DNA of 64,000 bases from Chitinophaga filiformis (GCF_023100805.1 NZ_CP095855.1:7791001-7855000), one strand, 5' to 3'; shown: positions 1-10,164, counted from the first letter of the stretch. Notes: generated by a model from the sequence alone, not told the origin. Made by a program: numbers and translations.

Positions 1-1
1 C

Positions 2-796
2 AGAGCTTCACAAAAGCGACTGGGCGCCAGAAAACTTCATAGAATGCTTTCACAAACTCTTCAACATCATAAAATTAAATTAGGCAGGGATCGATTTTTC
101 AATCTGTTGGCTGAAAATGGAATGCTTGTCCGTAAAAGAAAACGTAAGAAAATACGGACTACCGATTCTAATCATCCCTTCAAAAAATATCCTAATCTGA
201 TTAAAGAGCTGAAGCTTAGTCAGGCTAACCAGGTGTGGGTTAGTGATATTACTTACCTTCCTTTGGTAGGCTCCCGGTTCTGTTATTTGAGCCTGATAAC
301 TGATGCTTATTCAAGAAAAATCGTCGGTTATTGCTTACATCCATCACTGGAGGCCGAAGGGCCTATTGAGGCCTTAAAAATGGCTTTATCGGATATAAAG
401 AATCCCATCAAATATAGCCTGATTCACCACTCTGACAGAGGGTCACAATATTGTAGTAAAAACTACATAGAATTACTTAATGATAGTCACGTCGGCATTA
501 GTATGGCCGAGAAGGGCAACCCGTATGAAAATGCCATTGCTGAGCGAGTAAATGGAATATTAAAGTTAGAATTTGGCCTGGACCGGTTATTTAAAAACTA
601 TGAAGCCGCGGCTGCTATAGTAGCAGAGACTATCCGCATCTACAATGAACAAAGGCCTCATACAAGCTGCGACTATCTGACTCCGAATCAGGCACATACA
701 AAACAAGGGGAATTAGTAAGGAGATGGCGAACCAAGAAAAAAGATGGTCCAAAATCAGGATTAACAGCAGATACTGTCAACCTGATCCAGGACTAA
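2..796 (+). CDS. IS3-family transposase OrfB, 5' truncated by window edge
   Basis: DDE-type integrase (rve fold) that would catalyse strand transfer for the IS3 element. The frame is open to the left edge of the window, and the residues before the Met at base 44 (KRLGARKLHRML) match the typical IS3 OrfB segment just ahead of the integrase core. That Met is therefore internal and the gene begins upstream of the window. Catalytic acidic residues are visible as D in VSDITYLP, D in HHSDRGSQY and E in NPYENAIAERVNG. The C-terminus has the usual YNEQRPH signature. OrfB is normally made by frameshift from orfA, which cannot be seen here. The catalytic triad looks intact, so the protein could be active. 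Confidence 0.93.
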   Translation, partial: RASQKRLGARKLHRMLSQTLQHHKIKLGRDRFFNLLAENGMLVRKRKRKKIRTTDSNHPFKKYPNLIKELKLSQANQVWVSDITYLPLVGSRFCYLSLITDAYSRKIVGYCLHPSLEAEGPIEALKMALSDIKNPIKYSLIHHSDRGSQYCSKNYIELLNDSHVGISMAEKGNPYENAIAERVNGILKLEFGLDRLFKNYEAAAAIVAETIRIYNEQRPHTSCDYLTPNQAHTKQGELVRRWRTKKKDGPKSGLTADTVNLIQD

Positions 797-868
797 AATC
801 TAAAGAAAACAACCTTTTTAGGATTATCTTTTAATATTGTAAAATTCAAACGGATTATCTCACCAAAA

Positions 869-894
869 GTGTAAACCTATACCAGGATAAGACA
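869..894 (+). repeat. Candidate right terminal inverted repeat of the IS3 element
   Basis: The sequence TGTAAACCT..ACCAGGATAA here closely resembles TGTCAACCTGATCCAGGACTAA at 775-796, which spans the last codons and stop of the transposase. Such a subterminal copy plus a terminal copy is plausible as paired transposase-binding sites. The matching left repeat is outside the window. Confidence 0.5.
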
Positions 895-1103
895 ATCAAA
901 GCGGCAATCAAACCAGTCAAAACGCTCGGGAATGATAATGACCGGGTTGTCCTTTAAATATCATCTACTTTCTTTATATGATGCCAGTATTCCATCTCCC
1001 CGTTTTGGCGTCCTGTGAACATGGCTAAAATGGTGAAAGTAATCCTGCTATTATTACATCGACGGATATCGTCAACTGCCCGGCGTAGAAGGTGTACAAA
1101 CAG
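895..1103. other. Spacer between IS end and the sprA terminator
   Basis: About 210 bases with no convincing reading frame, promoter or RNA. Together with the IS tail (797-894) and the sprA terminator it makes up the 363-base gene-free stretch at 797-1159. I see nothing further in it. Confidence 0.5.
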
Positions 1104-1134
1104 AGAGGGGTGCCCCTGTTCGAGACACCCCTCT
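1104..1134 (-). terminator. Hairpin downstream of sprA
   Basis: AGAGGGGTG (1104-1112) pairs perfectly with CACCCCTCT (1126-1134) around a 13-base loop, 26 bases beyond the sprA stop. On the minus strand it is followed by CTGTTTG, a weak U-tract, so it is a probable but not ideal intrinsic terminator. Confidence 0.6.
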
Positions 1135-1159
1135 GCGAAAAAAGATATTGAAAATGCTG

Positions 1160-4100
1160 TTATTGCGCCAGCATAAATCTCAGTGTTAAACCACCTCTGG
1201 TACTGGTGATCGGATAAGCAGTTGAAATAACCGGTATGGTCTGCCTGCGGTCATAGAAGAAACGCAGGTTCAGGCGGTTGTTCAACACGTAGTCAATAGA
1301 CGGCGATATACCGATCACTTTCTGTCCGCTTGTCGGTATCACCAGGTCAGCATCCAGCCTGTTGTTCACCGTCTTGTCGTCACGGAAGCTCATATCCAGC
1401 CTGAAGTTCATATCATTTTGCACCTTCTTGCCATCCTGTGGTTGTCCAAGGAATGCGAACTTCACGTTACGCAGACGGTAACTACCTCCCAGGGTGAGTT
1501 CTGTAGAACGCAGCTCTGTCAGCTGGTAATCGATCAGGCTAAGACTGAGTGAACGGTTCTTCTTGAATTCCACCCGCAGGTTCAGGCTGTTGGTGAAGGT
1601 CACATCAATACCCAGCAATGGTGCGAACTGCTCGGTCATGGTGATGTTTGGTATCAGGAAGTACGGAATATAGTTGCCGGAAACAGTATCCACGAATCCA
1701 GGATAACCGGCCAGACGTGGATCTTCATACAACAATGCGGAGTTGTATGAGCTCATGGCCAGGGTACCCACGTACGCATGTGTGAGCGATACGTTGGTAA
1801 AGAGCGACTTGAATGGTTCCAGTTTGGTTAATCCGTTGTAAGCCACACGCCAGTTTGGACGTGGTACATAATTGCTGAAAGGATTGCTGCGCACATTCGA
1901 TAAACCAGCGTTCTTCAGCAGGCCGATCTTCTCAGGGTCCTTGCCTGTATACGCAGCCAGGAATGCCGGTACCAGTACATCCTGTGCGTAACGGCCATAA
2001 CCATAGCGGTAGGTCGGATCTTTCGGGTTGTTGGTAGGCACACCGGGATCGCTGTTATAAGGGTTCAATGCACCAAGGCGATTGGAGATGGCCTGACGAT
2101 AACGCTCAAAATCCTTGAAGGTTTTGGTGGTGCCGGATTCGGCATCAATACCTCCAAACATGGTTTTGATGGCCATGTAGGTGATCTCAAATCCACCCGC
2201 ATCGTAAGGGCTCAAATGCTGGAAGCCGGAATCAGACAGGTTCTTGAACAATTCCGTATGCGTCTTGGTAAATGACTTGGTCATACTCAGATCGATCCGG
2301 AGGTCATTTACTGGTTCCAGCTGTGCCTGTATCTGCCAGCGCTGTGTGAATTGCTGCTGGAACTGGATGTTGAAAGTAGTATCGGGTGTGATAAGGCCTT
2401 TCTTGGCAAAATTGTCCAGCCATGCCTTATCGGGTTGTTTACCAAACACGAACGGCACACCCGGCGCCCAGCTGGCCCAGTTCATACCGAGCAGCTTGGT
2501 ACTGTCTATATAACCCGGTAAGCGGGTACCGCCATTCTCAGAATAATCTACACTGATACGTTTCAGTGACAGTAATGGTTTCATAACTGCTTTCAGGATA
2601 GGCGATATTTCTGGTGTATTATCCTTTTTCGCTGGCTGCTGCTTATTCTGATTGCCAGCCATGCCCGGCCTGTTGTTATTGTTTGGTTGCGGCTTCTTCT
2701 TCTGTTGCGTACCCGTTATGGCCCGCAGGAAGGCAGATTTACTATAGAGCTCTGAGAACTTGAATTCCGCTATCATCGTCTTCTGGTTAGAATTCTCAAT
2801 AGCGTTACCCAGGTACTTTGCCAGCAGGGAAGCGCCCGTCCAGCGGTAATCAGTGGAATAGCCCAGCGATACGTTCGTCCAGCTCAGTAAAGGTATCTTG
2901 GCTGTTGGCAGTGTATAAGTGATGTTAGCGGTATGATAGTAATTCGTGGTTCTGCCCAGTTTGAAGAAATTGTTCCATACGCTGTCTTTCTTTTCCTTGC
3001 TATCCAGGCGGCCTCTCGGTTCATCAATACGGGCGTTGTTCACCGCATTGAAGTCGATGCTGAGGCTCTTCGACAGATCCCACTTCAGACCATAATACCT
3101 GTCGAAAGTGAAGTACTTGTTATAGGTCTCAGGCAATTTATAAGTATCGTCCCCTCCAACGTTGCGGATACGTGTGGCTCCGAACTGGCGGGTGATGTCT
3201 ACCCTGAAACTGATGAGTGATGGTATATAGTTAAAGTTAAAGTCGCGAACCAGGTCCAGCCATGGTGTTTTCGTCTTGAACAATTTCTTGAACGGCGTAA
3301 TGAACTTACTCTGACCGGTGAAGGTGTACCCCAGGCCACCACGGTGTTTTGTCAGTTCATCGCTCTGAATGATCGGGCTATGGCTGGTGGTTTGTGTAAA
3401 GGAATAACTGATGTCGAAGTTCTCAATATCCCAGAGGTGGTTCTTCTTCCTGTTCAGGTTCATACGACGCACGTTGGTGAAGTTGAGGCTCTTGATAGCG
3501 GTAAAGTCTTCTGCAGCCTTACGGATGGAATCGCGTTCATAATCACTGCGGGCCATTCTTAACTTATCCTTCAGTTTGATATCCAGGTCGTACGGATCGT
3601 ATTCCGGTCTGCTCACCGCCCTCGAATATCCGGCATAGACGGGAATGGACAGGCTGGCTCTCTTCGGCAGCAGTTTGCCCAGGTCCAGGTTGGCAGCCGC
3701 ATCATATTGGAGGTAGTTGTCGCGGAAACGTTCATTCACACGCTGGTCAAGGTTACCAAAACCTGTAGTGTGCATGTTACCCGACACGCTAACGGTACCC
3801 AGGTCTGCCAGTTGCATATCTACACGGCCCATACCTGCATAACCGCCTTTTTCATCGAGACCGGACAGGCGCAATTCATTGAACCATACTTCACCGCATT
3901 TGGGCAGACCATCATCCTTAGGGTTGGTCACACCCAGCATGATGCTTCTTACATCACCCAGGTTCGGATTACCCATCACGCTCATGTAGTTGCCTTTTTC
4001 ATCCTGAATGGTATATGGAGTTAAAGGAGAGCAGGTGCTACACTGGTTACGCTGTTGTTTCAACTGGGTCAGTTTACTCATCAGCAGGTCCATATCGTTT

Positions 4101-7100
4101 ACTTCCGGCCAGATATCATAAGCTGTATGAGAGCCTCCCCAGCTGGTAACTTTCAGTGGTATCTGGTATTCGTAGTAGTTTTCCACAAAATCGCTACCCA
4201 TACGGATGATGGCGCGCAGGTCACCATCTTTCAGACCGTTGGGATCGTTGGAAGCTTCTGCGTGCAGGTACATCTGGATATGTTTGTACTGACGCAGGTC
4301 CATATTCAGGTTCTTTGACACCCCGCGGGTATCTCCATCTTCCAGTTTGCACACCTGGATAGACATGGCCTGTTCGTTCAGCTGCAACACGGTACTGTTG
4401 GTGCTCACGGTATTCTGACGCACCACTCCCGGAGGCAGCGTATAAGGAATAGGCTTGCGGGAGGAGTTTTCTTCGATATTTACAGCGGAAGTATTGAAAG
4501 TAGTTGTTCCATCGTTCGGAACAGGATCGCCCGGTTGCAATTTATAGTCATACTGCCGCCATTGGTTACGTACCAGCTGCAGTTTGGCGAAACGTACAAC
4601 TACAGAATCCGTGAATCCCGTCAGGAACATACGCATGAAACGGATGGATTTGAAGTCGGGAATGCTGCCTATTTTTGCGCCGAAACTGCTGATCGGCACC
4701 TTGAACTGGTACCAGTTTTCGATTGTCTTATTACCATTGGCCAGTGTTACTTCCGCCGCTATCTTATCCACGATATAGTTGGTACCCACCGCCATGTTAG
4801 GACGCAGGTTCACACGGTACTGGAAGTATTCCTCTGTTTCATTCAGCGTATTATCCCTGTTCAGGTCTTCCGATTCCGGAATATTGGTAGCTGCGGAGGA
4901 ATAGGTCGTATTCTGTGAAACCGGGGAGTTACCTTCCGGATTGCTGTATCGCTTGTAACGTTGCAGGATATCGGCACGGTCATAGCTCCTGTAGTGCCTG
5001 TAGTCATCGTTGGATGGATCCCCTTTCGCGTCATTATAAATCTTGGAACCTGGTCCGAAATTTCTCGCCAGCTCATCAAGATATGTTTTATGGAACGTAG
5101 CCTCATCGGTACTCTGCAAACCATCGTACCCCACATCCTGGTAACGGCGGATATCCGGGTCATTGTCAAACGCCTGGGTGATCTGCTGCTGGAATTTCGG
5201 AATACGGCCCCAGATGGAAGAATCTGTTTTATTCAGGTCTGTGGTCGGGTTAGGTAATCCGTTCTCGAAGAACTTACGGGAATCTTTCAGGATATCTTCA
5301 GATACGTTACCGAGGTTGAAGTACAATTGACCACCGTTGCTGTTCGGATTCTTAATGAAAGGATCCTGGATCCAGAATTCGATAAACTCAACGTTCTGTG
5401 TCTGGAAGTCACTGTTGTCGATAGCGCGCATGATACCACCCCATGCCTTTTCAGGATGTTTCAGGTGACCATTGGCATCAACACTATCCCTGTTGGTAAT
5501 GAAGTTGTACGGACCTCTTTCCGTTGGATAATAGGCCAGGTCAAGCGTGCTTAACTGGCTCTGACCAAAGTCGGTGGAACGGTTGGCAAATACCTCTTTC
5601 TGATATACCAGGCGCACCCGCGGGTCGGATTGATCTTCAGTACTGATACCCTCGGGCAATGCCGGCGATTTGGGGATCTGCAGAGTAGGCTCAATAATAT
5701 ACCATGCCAGCCTTGCCCTGTCATGACCATAGGCAAGATCATTCGGCTTGTCTGCATTCGGGAACAGTGCGTGCCCCGCGCTGTCAACTGCGTCTTTTGG
5801 CGTAGAAGCCAGTGCCCAGGCAGTTGCCGGGAACTTCAGGTCATAACCACTCTGGGACCCTTCGAAATCATCGATGAAGACCTGTCCCTGGCCGGTACCT
5901 GCCGCGTTTACCAGTTTGCTGTGGCCTGGGAATAACTTGGCCACCTCGCCGGTGAACATGATATTGGAAGGCGTATTGCTCTGGTAATTAGGCAGTTTGT
6001 TCAGGAAACGGGTCAGCCCTTTCCACTGTGAGTTGTAGTTCACGTCAAAGCCCACCACAGTATTCTTGATAGGGTCTTCGCCGTAGTTCACCTTCTGGTA
6101 ATAAGGGCGTTCACTCATCCTGGCGATGGTAGATCCCAGGGTCAGGTTGTCGTTCACCACATAATCCAGGCGGGTACCGAAGTAGTTCCTCACCTGGGTG
6201 CCAAAGGCGGCATTATTTTCAAACTGTACATTGATGGCCACACCCGAGTTCAGGATACCAGCGTTGATGATCTTGATACGGCCCAGGTTATAGTCAATAA
6301 TGAAGTCTACATTCTCACGCAGTTGCTGACCGCCGGCAGTTACGGTTACCGATCCCGGTGGGATATTGTAACCACCCAGCTGGATCTCGGACGAGTTGGC
6401 AGATTTATAGGATCCTTTCAGCACATAACGGTTCAATTGCGGGAATTGCTGCGCCACCACCTTAATGGAGTCGTACAGTACCTTGTACAGGTACTGGCGT
6501 TCCAGGGCGGCATTGCCACCGAAGGCTTTTTTGATACCCGCCGCGAAGGGCTCCAGTTGCGGGAACATAATACGTCCCGTCTGCGAGTTGATGGTATACC
6601 CTTCCACGTAGTCAAACACACCATCCGGCTGCGGGTCATTCTGGTTATTCAGCCTGTCGAGGTTCAGGATGGTAATGAGCGGAGCTCCTTCCCATATACC
6701 CTGGGCATCGGGCAGGTAACGCTTATCGCTCGGTGCACGGCTCTCTGTACCGGGGTCTTTATAGTAAACATCCAGTTTAAAGTCAGCCCTGTTGATCTGG
6801 TAGGCGCCTGTAGAATAGATGTTCTTCATCATCAGGTCCCAGATGGGCAGGTTGGGCCGCGCGGAGGTAGCTTTCAGCAATTTCAGGAACAGGATACGCT
6901 GGTTGGCGCTATTGTTCTGATCTGGCGGAATATCCTGTGAGAATTCACCCACTGTGTACACGCGGCCGTTATAAGTATACTGGTATGCAACGGCCAAAAC
7001 TTCATCCGCCTGCAATTGCTGATTGAGCGAGATGAAGCCTAACTGCCTGTTGAGGGTATATTCCGTTGAGTCCAGTTTACGGGCGAAAGTCTTTTCGTAT

Positions 7101-8401
7101 TGCTGGACGGGTTCGAGGTTGAGACTTCGCAAGCGGTTGACGACCGTTCCCGTATAACGGCTCATCGGGTCGGAAATCACCTGGGAGTAGAGGGTATTGG
7201 CCCTGTTGTCAGTGAGTTTGGCAGTACCTGGTATCAGGAATGCCTGGTTATAGGGATTGTATTCACCGAGGTCCATCAGACCGACGATATCCCTTGCATT
7301 GGTGGTAGCGCCTGTTTTATTGGTCACCCATACCTCTATTCTGTTCACATATGCCAGCGACTGGATGATGGGCAGGTTGGCTACAGCGTTGTTGAATGTA
7401 TCGCGGAAGAACTGACCAAGCAGGAAGTGGCGGTTGTCTTCATATTCATCTGCCTTCAGGGTGAAATCCTGCACCTGGGTACCGCCCTTGATCAGCATAT
7501 TCTGCTTCTGTGATTTCTGGTTGGACAGTACAGATGTCACCGTCAGGCGGCCGAACTGCAGCTGGGTCTTGATACCGAACAGGGACTGTACCCCGGATAT
7601 CAGCGAGCTGCGCAGGGGGAAGCTCACGTTACCGGCCTCGATCTTCTTGATGATCTCATCGTCATAACCGGTATATTCCAGTTTGATCTGGTTTTCAAAG
7701 TCGAAAGTAGACTGTGTATTGAAATTGGTGATCAGTTTCAGCTTGTCCCCTATCTTACCTGTCAGGTTCATATTGATATTCATATCAAAAGCGAAACCTC
7801 CCGTTTTACGGGCCTGTTCTGTGAGCACGGGGTTCTTAATATTCTGGCCTTCATAGCCAAAAGTGAGTTCAAGGCTACCCTGGGGCTTGATATCCACTTT
7901 ATTACCACCGAATATCCTGTCAAACAGTTTGCTGCCTTTATACAATTCGGGTCCGTCCCCCTTCTGGTTCAGCGATCCGAGTGTACTGGCCCTTTTTTTC
8001 CAGTAGTCCTCCTCACTCTTAGCAGACTGGAGTTTATAATATTCATCAAAGCTGAGATAGGTTGGATTGCGGTAGTAGTGGTCGCCAATCTTTTCTGTTA
8101 CTGTATATTGCCTGGTGACGGGATCATAATCAACAGTACGGGATAAACCTGCAGGATCTTTTAAATCTATCTGATTCTTGACAGGATCTGTAATACTGGT
8201 ACCGTAACGGTCTTTTATCGGAAACTTCAGCGTATCCTTTTTAACGGTATCTGCTGCTGCTGGTGTGACGATGTTTGGTTGCCAGTATTTCTTAGTATAG
8301 TTGTTAGTATAACCCGAACGATTCCTTGCCGCAGTATCAAAAATAAATAAAGAAACAACTCCTATTACTGCAATAGCACCATAATATGTCTTTCTTGACA
8401 A
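1160..8401 (-). CDS. sprA: Gliding motility / T9SS outer-membrane translocon protein SprA
   Basis: Giant outer-membrane protein (2413 aa) of the SprA family. In Flavobacterium this family forms the very large beta-barrel through which type IX secretion cargo crosses the outer membrane, and it is needed for gliding and for surface adhesins. The length is as expected. The N-terminus has a short hydrophobic export segment (about residues 7-22). The body is dominated by alternating aromatic/polar beta-strand sequence, with an Asn/Lys/Gln-rich insert near residue 1910-1930 and an aromatic last strand ending LRFMLAQ. It lies 39 bases downstream of ruvA on the same strand, a pairing common in Bacteroidota, and ends at a hairpin before an IS element. 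A T9SS-sorted nuclease at 59778-63041 is a candidate client. Confidence 0.95.
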   Translation of the reverse strand: MSRKTYYGAIAVIGVVSLFIFDTAARNRSGYTNNYTKKYWQPNIVTPAAADTVKKDTLKFPIKDRYGTSITDPVKNQIDLKDPAGLSRTVDYDPVTRQYTVTEKIGDHYYRNPTYLSFDEYYKLQSAKSEEDYWKKRASTLGSLNQKGDGPELYKGSKLFDRIFGGNKVDIKPQGSLELTFGYEGQNIKNPVLTEQARKTGGFAFDMNINMNLTGKIGDKLKLITNFNTQSTFDFENQIKLEYTGYDDEIIKKIEAGNVSFPLRSSLISGVQSLFGIKTQLQFGRLTVTSVLSNQKSQKQNMLIKGGTQVQDFTLKADEYEDNRHFLLGQFFRDTFNNAVANLPIIQSLAYVNRIEVWVTNKTGATTNARDIVGLMDLGEYNPYNQAFLIPGTAKLTDNRANTLYSQVISDPMSRYTGTVVNRLRSLNLEPVQQYEKTFARKLDSTEYTLNRQLGFISLNQQLQADEVLAVAYQYTYNGRVYTVGEFSQDIPPDQNNSANQRILFLKLLKATSARPNLPIWDLMMKNIYSTGAYQINRADFKLDVYYKDPGTESRAPSDKRYLPDAQGIWEGAPLITILNLDRLNNQNDPQPDGVFDYVEGYTINSQTGRIMFPQLEPFAAGIKKAFGGNAALERQYLYKVLYDSIKVVAQQFPQLNRYVLKGSYKSANSSEIQLGGYNIPPGSVTVTAGGQQLRENVDFIIDYNLGRIKIINAGILNSGVAINVQFENNAAFGTQVRNYFGTRLDYVVNDNLTLGSTIARMSERPYYQKVNYGEDPIKNTVVGFDVNYNSQWKGLTRFLNKLPNYQSNTPSNIMFTGEVAKLFPGHSKLVNAAGTGQGQVFIDDFEGSQSGYDLKFPATAWALASTPKDAVDSAGHALFPNADKPNDLAYGHDRARLAWYIIEPTLQIPKSPALPEGISTEDQSDPRVRLVYQKEVFANRSTDFGQSQLSTLDLAYYPTERGPYNFITNRDSVDANGHLKHPEKAWGGIMRAIDNSDFQTQNVEFIEFWIQDPFIKNPNSNGGQLYFNLGNVSEDILKDSRKFFENGLPNPTTDLNKTDSSIWGRIPKFQQQITQAFDNDPDIRRYQDVGYDGLQSTDEATFHKTYLDELARNFGPGSKIYNDAKGDPSNDDYRHYRSYDRADILQRYKRYSNPEGNSPVSQNTTYSSAATNIPESEDLNRDNTLNETEEYFQYRVNLRPNMAVGTNYIVDKIAAEVTLANGNKTIENWYQFKVPISSFGAKIGSIPDFKSIRFMRMFLTGFTDSVVVRFAKLQLVRNQWRQYDYKLQPGDPVPNDGTTTFNTSAVNIEENSSRKPIPYTLPPGVVRQNTVSTNSTVLQLNEQAMSIQVCKLEDGDTRGVSKNLNMDLRQYKHIQMYLHAEASNDPNGLKDGDLRAIIRMGSDFVENYYEYQIPLKVTSWGGSHTAYDIWPEVNDMDLLMSKLTQLKQQRNQCSTCSPLTPYTIQDEKGNYMSVMGNPNLGDVRSIMLGVTNPKDDGLPKCGEVWFNELRLSGLDEKGGYAGMGRVDMQLADLGTVSVSGNMHTTGFGNLDQRVNERFRDNYLQYDAAANLDLGKLLPKRASLSIPVYAGYSRAVSRPEYDPYDLDIKLKDKLRMARSDYERDSIRKAAEDFTAIKSLNFTNVRRMNLNRKKNHLWDIENFDISYSFTQTTSHSPIIQSDELTKHRGGLGYTFTGQSKFITPFKKLFKTKTPWLDLVRDFNFNYIPSLISFRVDITRQFGATRIRNVGGDDTYKLPETYNKYFTFDRYYGLKWDLSKSLSIDFNAVNNARIDEPRGRLDSKEKKDSVWNNFFKLGRTTNYYHTANITYTLPTAKIPLLSWTNVSLGYSTDYRWTGASLLAKYLGNAIENSNQKTMIAEFKFSELYSKSAFLRAITGTQQKKKPQPNNNNRPGMAGNQNKQQPAKKDNTPEISPILKAVMKPLLSLKRISVDYSENGGTRLPGYIDSTKLLGMNWASWAPGVPFVFGKQPDKAWLDNFAKKGLITPDTTFNIQFQQQFTQRWQIQAQLEPVNDLRIDLSMTKSFTKTHTELFKNLSDSGFQHLSPYDAGGFEITYMAIKTMFGGIDAESGTTKTFKDFERYRQAISNRLGALNPYNSDPGVPTNNPKDPTYRYGYGRYAQDVLVPAFLAAYTGKDPEKIGLLKNAGLSNVRSNPFSNYVPRPNWRVAYNGLTKLEPFKSLFTNVSLTHAYVGTLAMSSYNSALLYEDPRLAGYPGFVDTVSGNYIPYFLIPNITMTEQFAPLLGIDVTFTNSLNLRVEFKKNRSLSLSLIDYQLTELRSTELTLGGSYRLRNVKFAFLGQPQDGKKVQNDMNFRLDMSFRDDKTVNNRLDADLVIPTSGQKVIGISPSIDYVLNNRLNLRFFYDRRQTIPVISTAYPITSTRGGLTLRFMLAQ

Positions 8402-8440
8402 GAGAAATAGGTTTTTATAGAGGTCAGGGTAATAAATAAT

Positions 8441-9028
8441 TTATAGACCTTTCAGCGACTTTTTAATAAGCCCTTCGAGGTCTTGCAATAGTGGTTCAGC
8501 TTTTAGCACTTTATTAATTGCCTGTTCTGCCACATTTCTGGCTATTCCTAAAGTGACTAATGCATTTAACGCGTCTTCCTGAATTGTATTGTTTGGTGTT
8601 ACAGATATTTGGTGACCGGCATCCTTCTGTTTACTGATTTTGTCTTTAAGCTCCAGAATTACCCGTTTTGCCGTTTTAGCGCCGATCCCTTTTATACTTT
8701 CAAGCATTTTTTCGTTCTCCATCGCGATAGCCCGTTGAATATCTTCAGGTTGAAGGGAAGACAGCATCATCCGGGCAGTATTGGCGCCTATACCTGAGAC
8801 GCCTATCAGCAGGAGGAACATATGACGTTCCGCCTGGTCAAAAAAGCCATAAAGTGTATGTGCATCCTCCTTTATATGCAGATACGTCAGCAATTTGCAA
8901 TTTTCCAGTCCCTGTATGCGGGAATAGGTATTGAGACTGATCTGCACTTCGTATCCAACCCCTTGAACATCAATATGTACCAGAGCAGGGGATTTATAGG
9001 ACAGTTTTCCGTTGAGGTAAGCAATCAT
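8441..9028 (-). CDS. ruvA: Holliday junction DNA helicase subunit RuvA
   Basis: Tetrameric Holliday-junction binding protein that recruits the RuvB motor for branch migration in recombinational repair. At 195 aa it has the normal length. An N-terminal OB-fold starts MIAYLNGKLSYKSP. Two helix-hairpin-helix motifs follow (GVSGIGANTARMMLS and IKGIGAKTAKRVILEL). A C-terminal RuvB-contacting domain contains DALNALVTLGI. The gene is first in a likely ruvA-sprA transcript, with a possible -7 element about 30 bases upstream of its ATG. It is divergent from fabH across a 137-base spacer. Confidence 0.96.
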   Translation of the reverse strand: MIAYLNGKLSYKSPALVHIDVQGVGYEVQISLNTYSRIQGLENCKLLTYLHIKEDAHTLYGFFDQAERHMFLLLIGVSGIGANTARMMLSSLQPEDIQRAIAMENEKMLESIKGIGAKTAKRVILELKDKISKQKDAGHQISVTPNNTIQEDALNALVTLGIARNVAEQAINKVLKAEPLLQDLEGLIKKSLKGL

Positions 9029-9057
9029 ACAGGAAGATAAATGTTTCTAATGTTCGG

Positions 9058-9065
9058 CAAACCTA
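9058..9065 (-). promoter_or_regulatory. Possible Bacteroidota -7 element for ruvA-sprA
   Basis: On the minus strand the bases read TAGGTTTG, a match to TAnnTTTG, ending 29 bases upstream of the ruvA start. No good TTTG element lies 19-20 bases further upstream, so this is only a half-site. Confidence 0.35.
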
Positions 9066-9165
9066 GTAAAAATTTAGCAAGAACAGGGCAGTAAGTAACC
9101 TTATACTTACATTTACAAATTCTTATGTATTTTTACGCCTCGTTTAAAACATCTATTTTATTAAT

Positions 9166-10164
9166 ATGAACAAAATAACGGCCGCTATTACAGCGGTAGG
9201 TGGTTATGTACCTGACTACGTGCTCACTAATAAAGAACTGGAAACACTGGTAGATACAACAGACGAATGGATCATCACCCGTACGGGGATCAAGGAAAGA
9301 AGGATACTGAAGGGAGAGCGTAAGGGGACCTCTGAGTTATGTGTACCGGTAGCACAGGAAATATGCCGTAAAAGAGGGATCAGCCCGGAAGAGATCGACC
9401 TGCTGATCGTGGCCACCGTTACACCGGACATGGTGTTCCCGGCAACCGCCAACATCGTAACTGATAAAATAGGTGCCAAAAACGCCTTCGGCTTTGATAT
9501 CAGTGCCGCCTGTTCTGGTTTCCTGTATGCGCTGGACACGGGTGCACGCTTCATTGAAAGCGGACGCTATAAGAAAGTAATGGTGATCGGGGCTGATAAA
9601 ATGAGCTCTATCATTGACTATACTGACCGTACTACCTGTATCATTTTCGGCGACGGTGGCGCAGGCGTATTACTGGAACCTAATACAGAAGGACTGGGCC
9701 TGATCGACAGCATTCTGAAAAGTGATGGTCATGGCCGTGAATACCTGCACATGAAAGCCGGCGGTTCTGCACAGCCTGCCAGCATTGAGAGTGTGACCAA
9801 CAGGGAGCACTATGTATACCAGGAAGGCAAAATGGTGTTTAAATATGCGGTAGCCAATATGGCTGAGGCGGCGCATGACGTCATGAAGCGTAACAACCTT
9901 ACCGCCGATGATGTAGCATGGCTGGTACCTCACCAGGCCAACAAGCGTATCATTGACGCTACAGCTTCCCGTATGGGCCTGCCGGAAGAAAAAATAATGA
10001 TGAACATTCAGCGATATGGTAACACTACCGCGGGTACCTTGCCACTTTGCCTCTGGGATTACGAAAAGCAACTGAAGAAAGGTGACAACCTGGTACTGGC
10101 TGCCTTTGGCGGTGGATTTACCTGGGGCGCCAGCTACGTGAAGTGGGCATACGATCCAAAATAA
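9166..10164 (+). CDS. fabH: 3-oxoacyl-[ACP] synthase III (KAS III)
   Basis: Initiating condensing enzyme of type II fatty acid synthesis. It joins an acyl-CoA primer (acetyl- or branched-chain CoA) to malonyl-ACP. The 332-aa protein shows the complete KAS III triad: Cys116 in SAACSGF, His256 in VPHQANKR and Asn286 in GNTTAGT. The GFGGG-like glycine stretch near the C-terminus (FGGGFTWG) is present. It stands alone, not beside plsX, and is divergent from ruvA. It converges on the kinase-like gene at 10290 across an inverted repeat. In Bacteroidota FabH often favours branched primers, but the sequence alone does not settle primer choice. Confidence 0.95.
   Translation: MNKITAAITAVGGYVPDYVLTNKELETLVDTTDEWIITRTGIKERRILKGERKGTSELCVPVAQEICRKRGISPEEIDLLIVATVTPDMVFPATANIVTDKIGAKNAFGFDISAACSGFLYALDTGARFIESGRYKKVMVIGADKMSSIIDYTDRTTCIIFGDGGAGVLLEPNTEGLGLIDSILKSDGHGREYLHMKAGGSAQPASIESVTNREHYVYQEGKMVFKYAVANMAEAAHDVMKRNNLTADDVAWLVPHQANKRIIDATASRMGLPEEKIMMNIQRYGNTTAGTLPLCLWDYEKQLKKGDNLVLAAFGGGFTWGASYVKWAYDPK

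Larger units (their letters stand above)
1..894 (+). mobile_element. IS3-family insertion sequence, right part (left end outside window)
   Basis: The segment holds the distal part of an IS3-type OrfB transposase followed by about 100 non-coding bases. It ends at a candidate terminus whose last bases read ...GATAAGACA. Read inward from that end the sequence begins TGTCTTATCC, which fits the TG...CA ends usual in IS3 elements. The left end, orfA and any target duplication lie outside the window, so the boundary at 894 is an estimate. The element sits just 3' of sprA, where it does not interrupt a gene that I can see. Its AT-rich coding sequence differs from the neighbouring genes, as expected of a transferred element. 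Confidence 0.75.

Noticed and set aside
1104..1134. GTTCGAG near 1119 as a T-loop of a tRNA
   Set aside because: No acceptor or anticodon arms surround it; the bases belong to the loop of the sprA terminator.
6323..6940. 205-codon frame antisense to sprA
   Set aside because: It lies fully opposite a well-supported gene, and sprA's codon pattern produces several such mirror frames.
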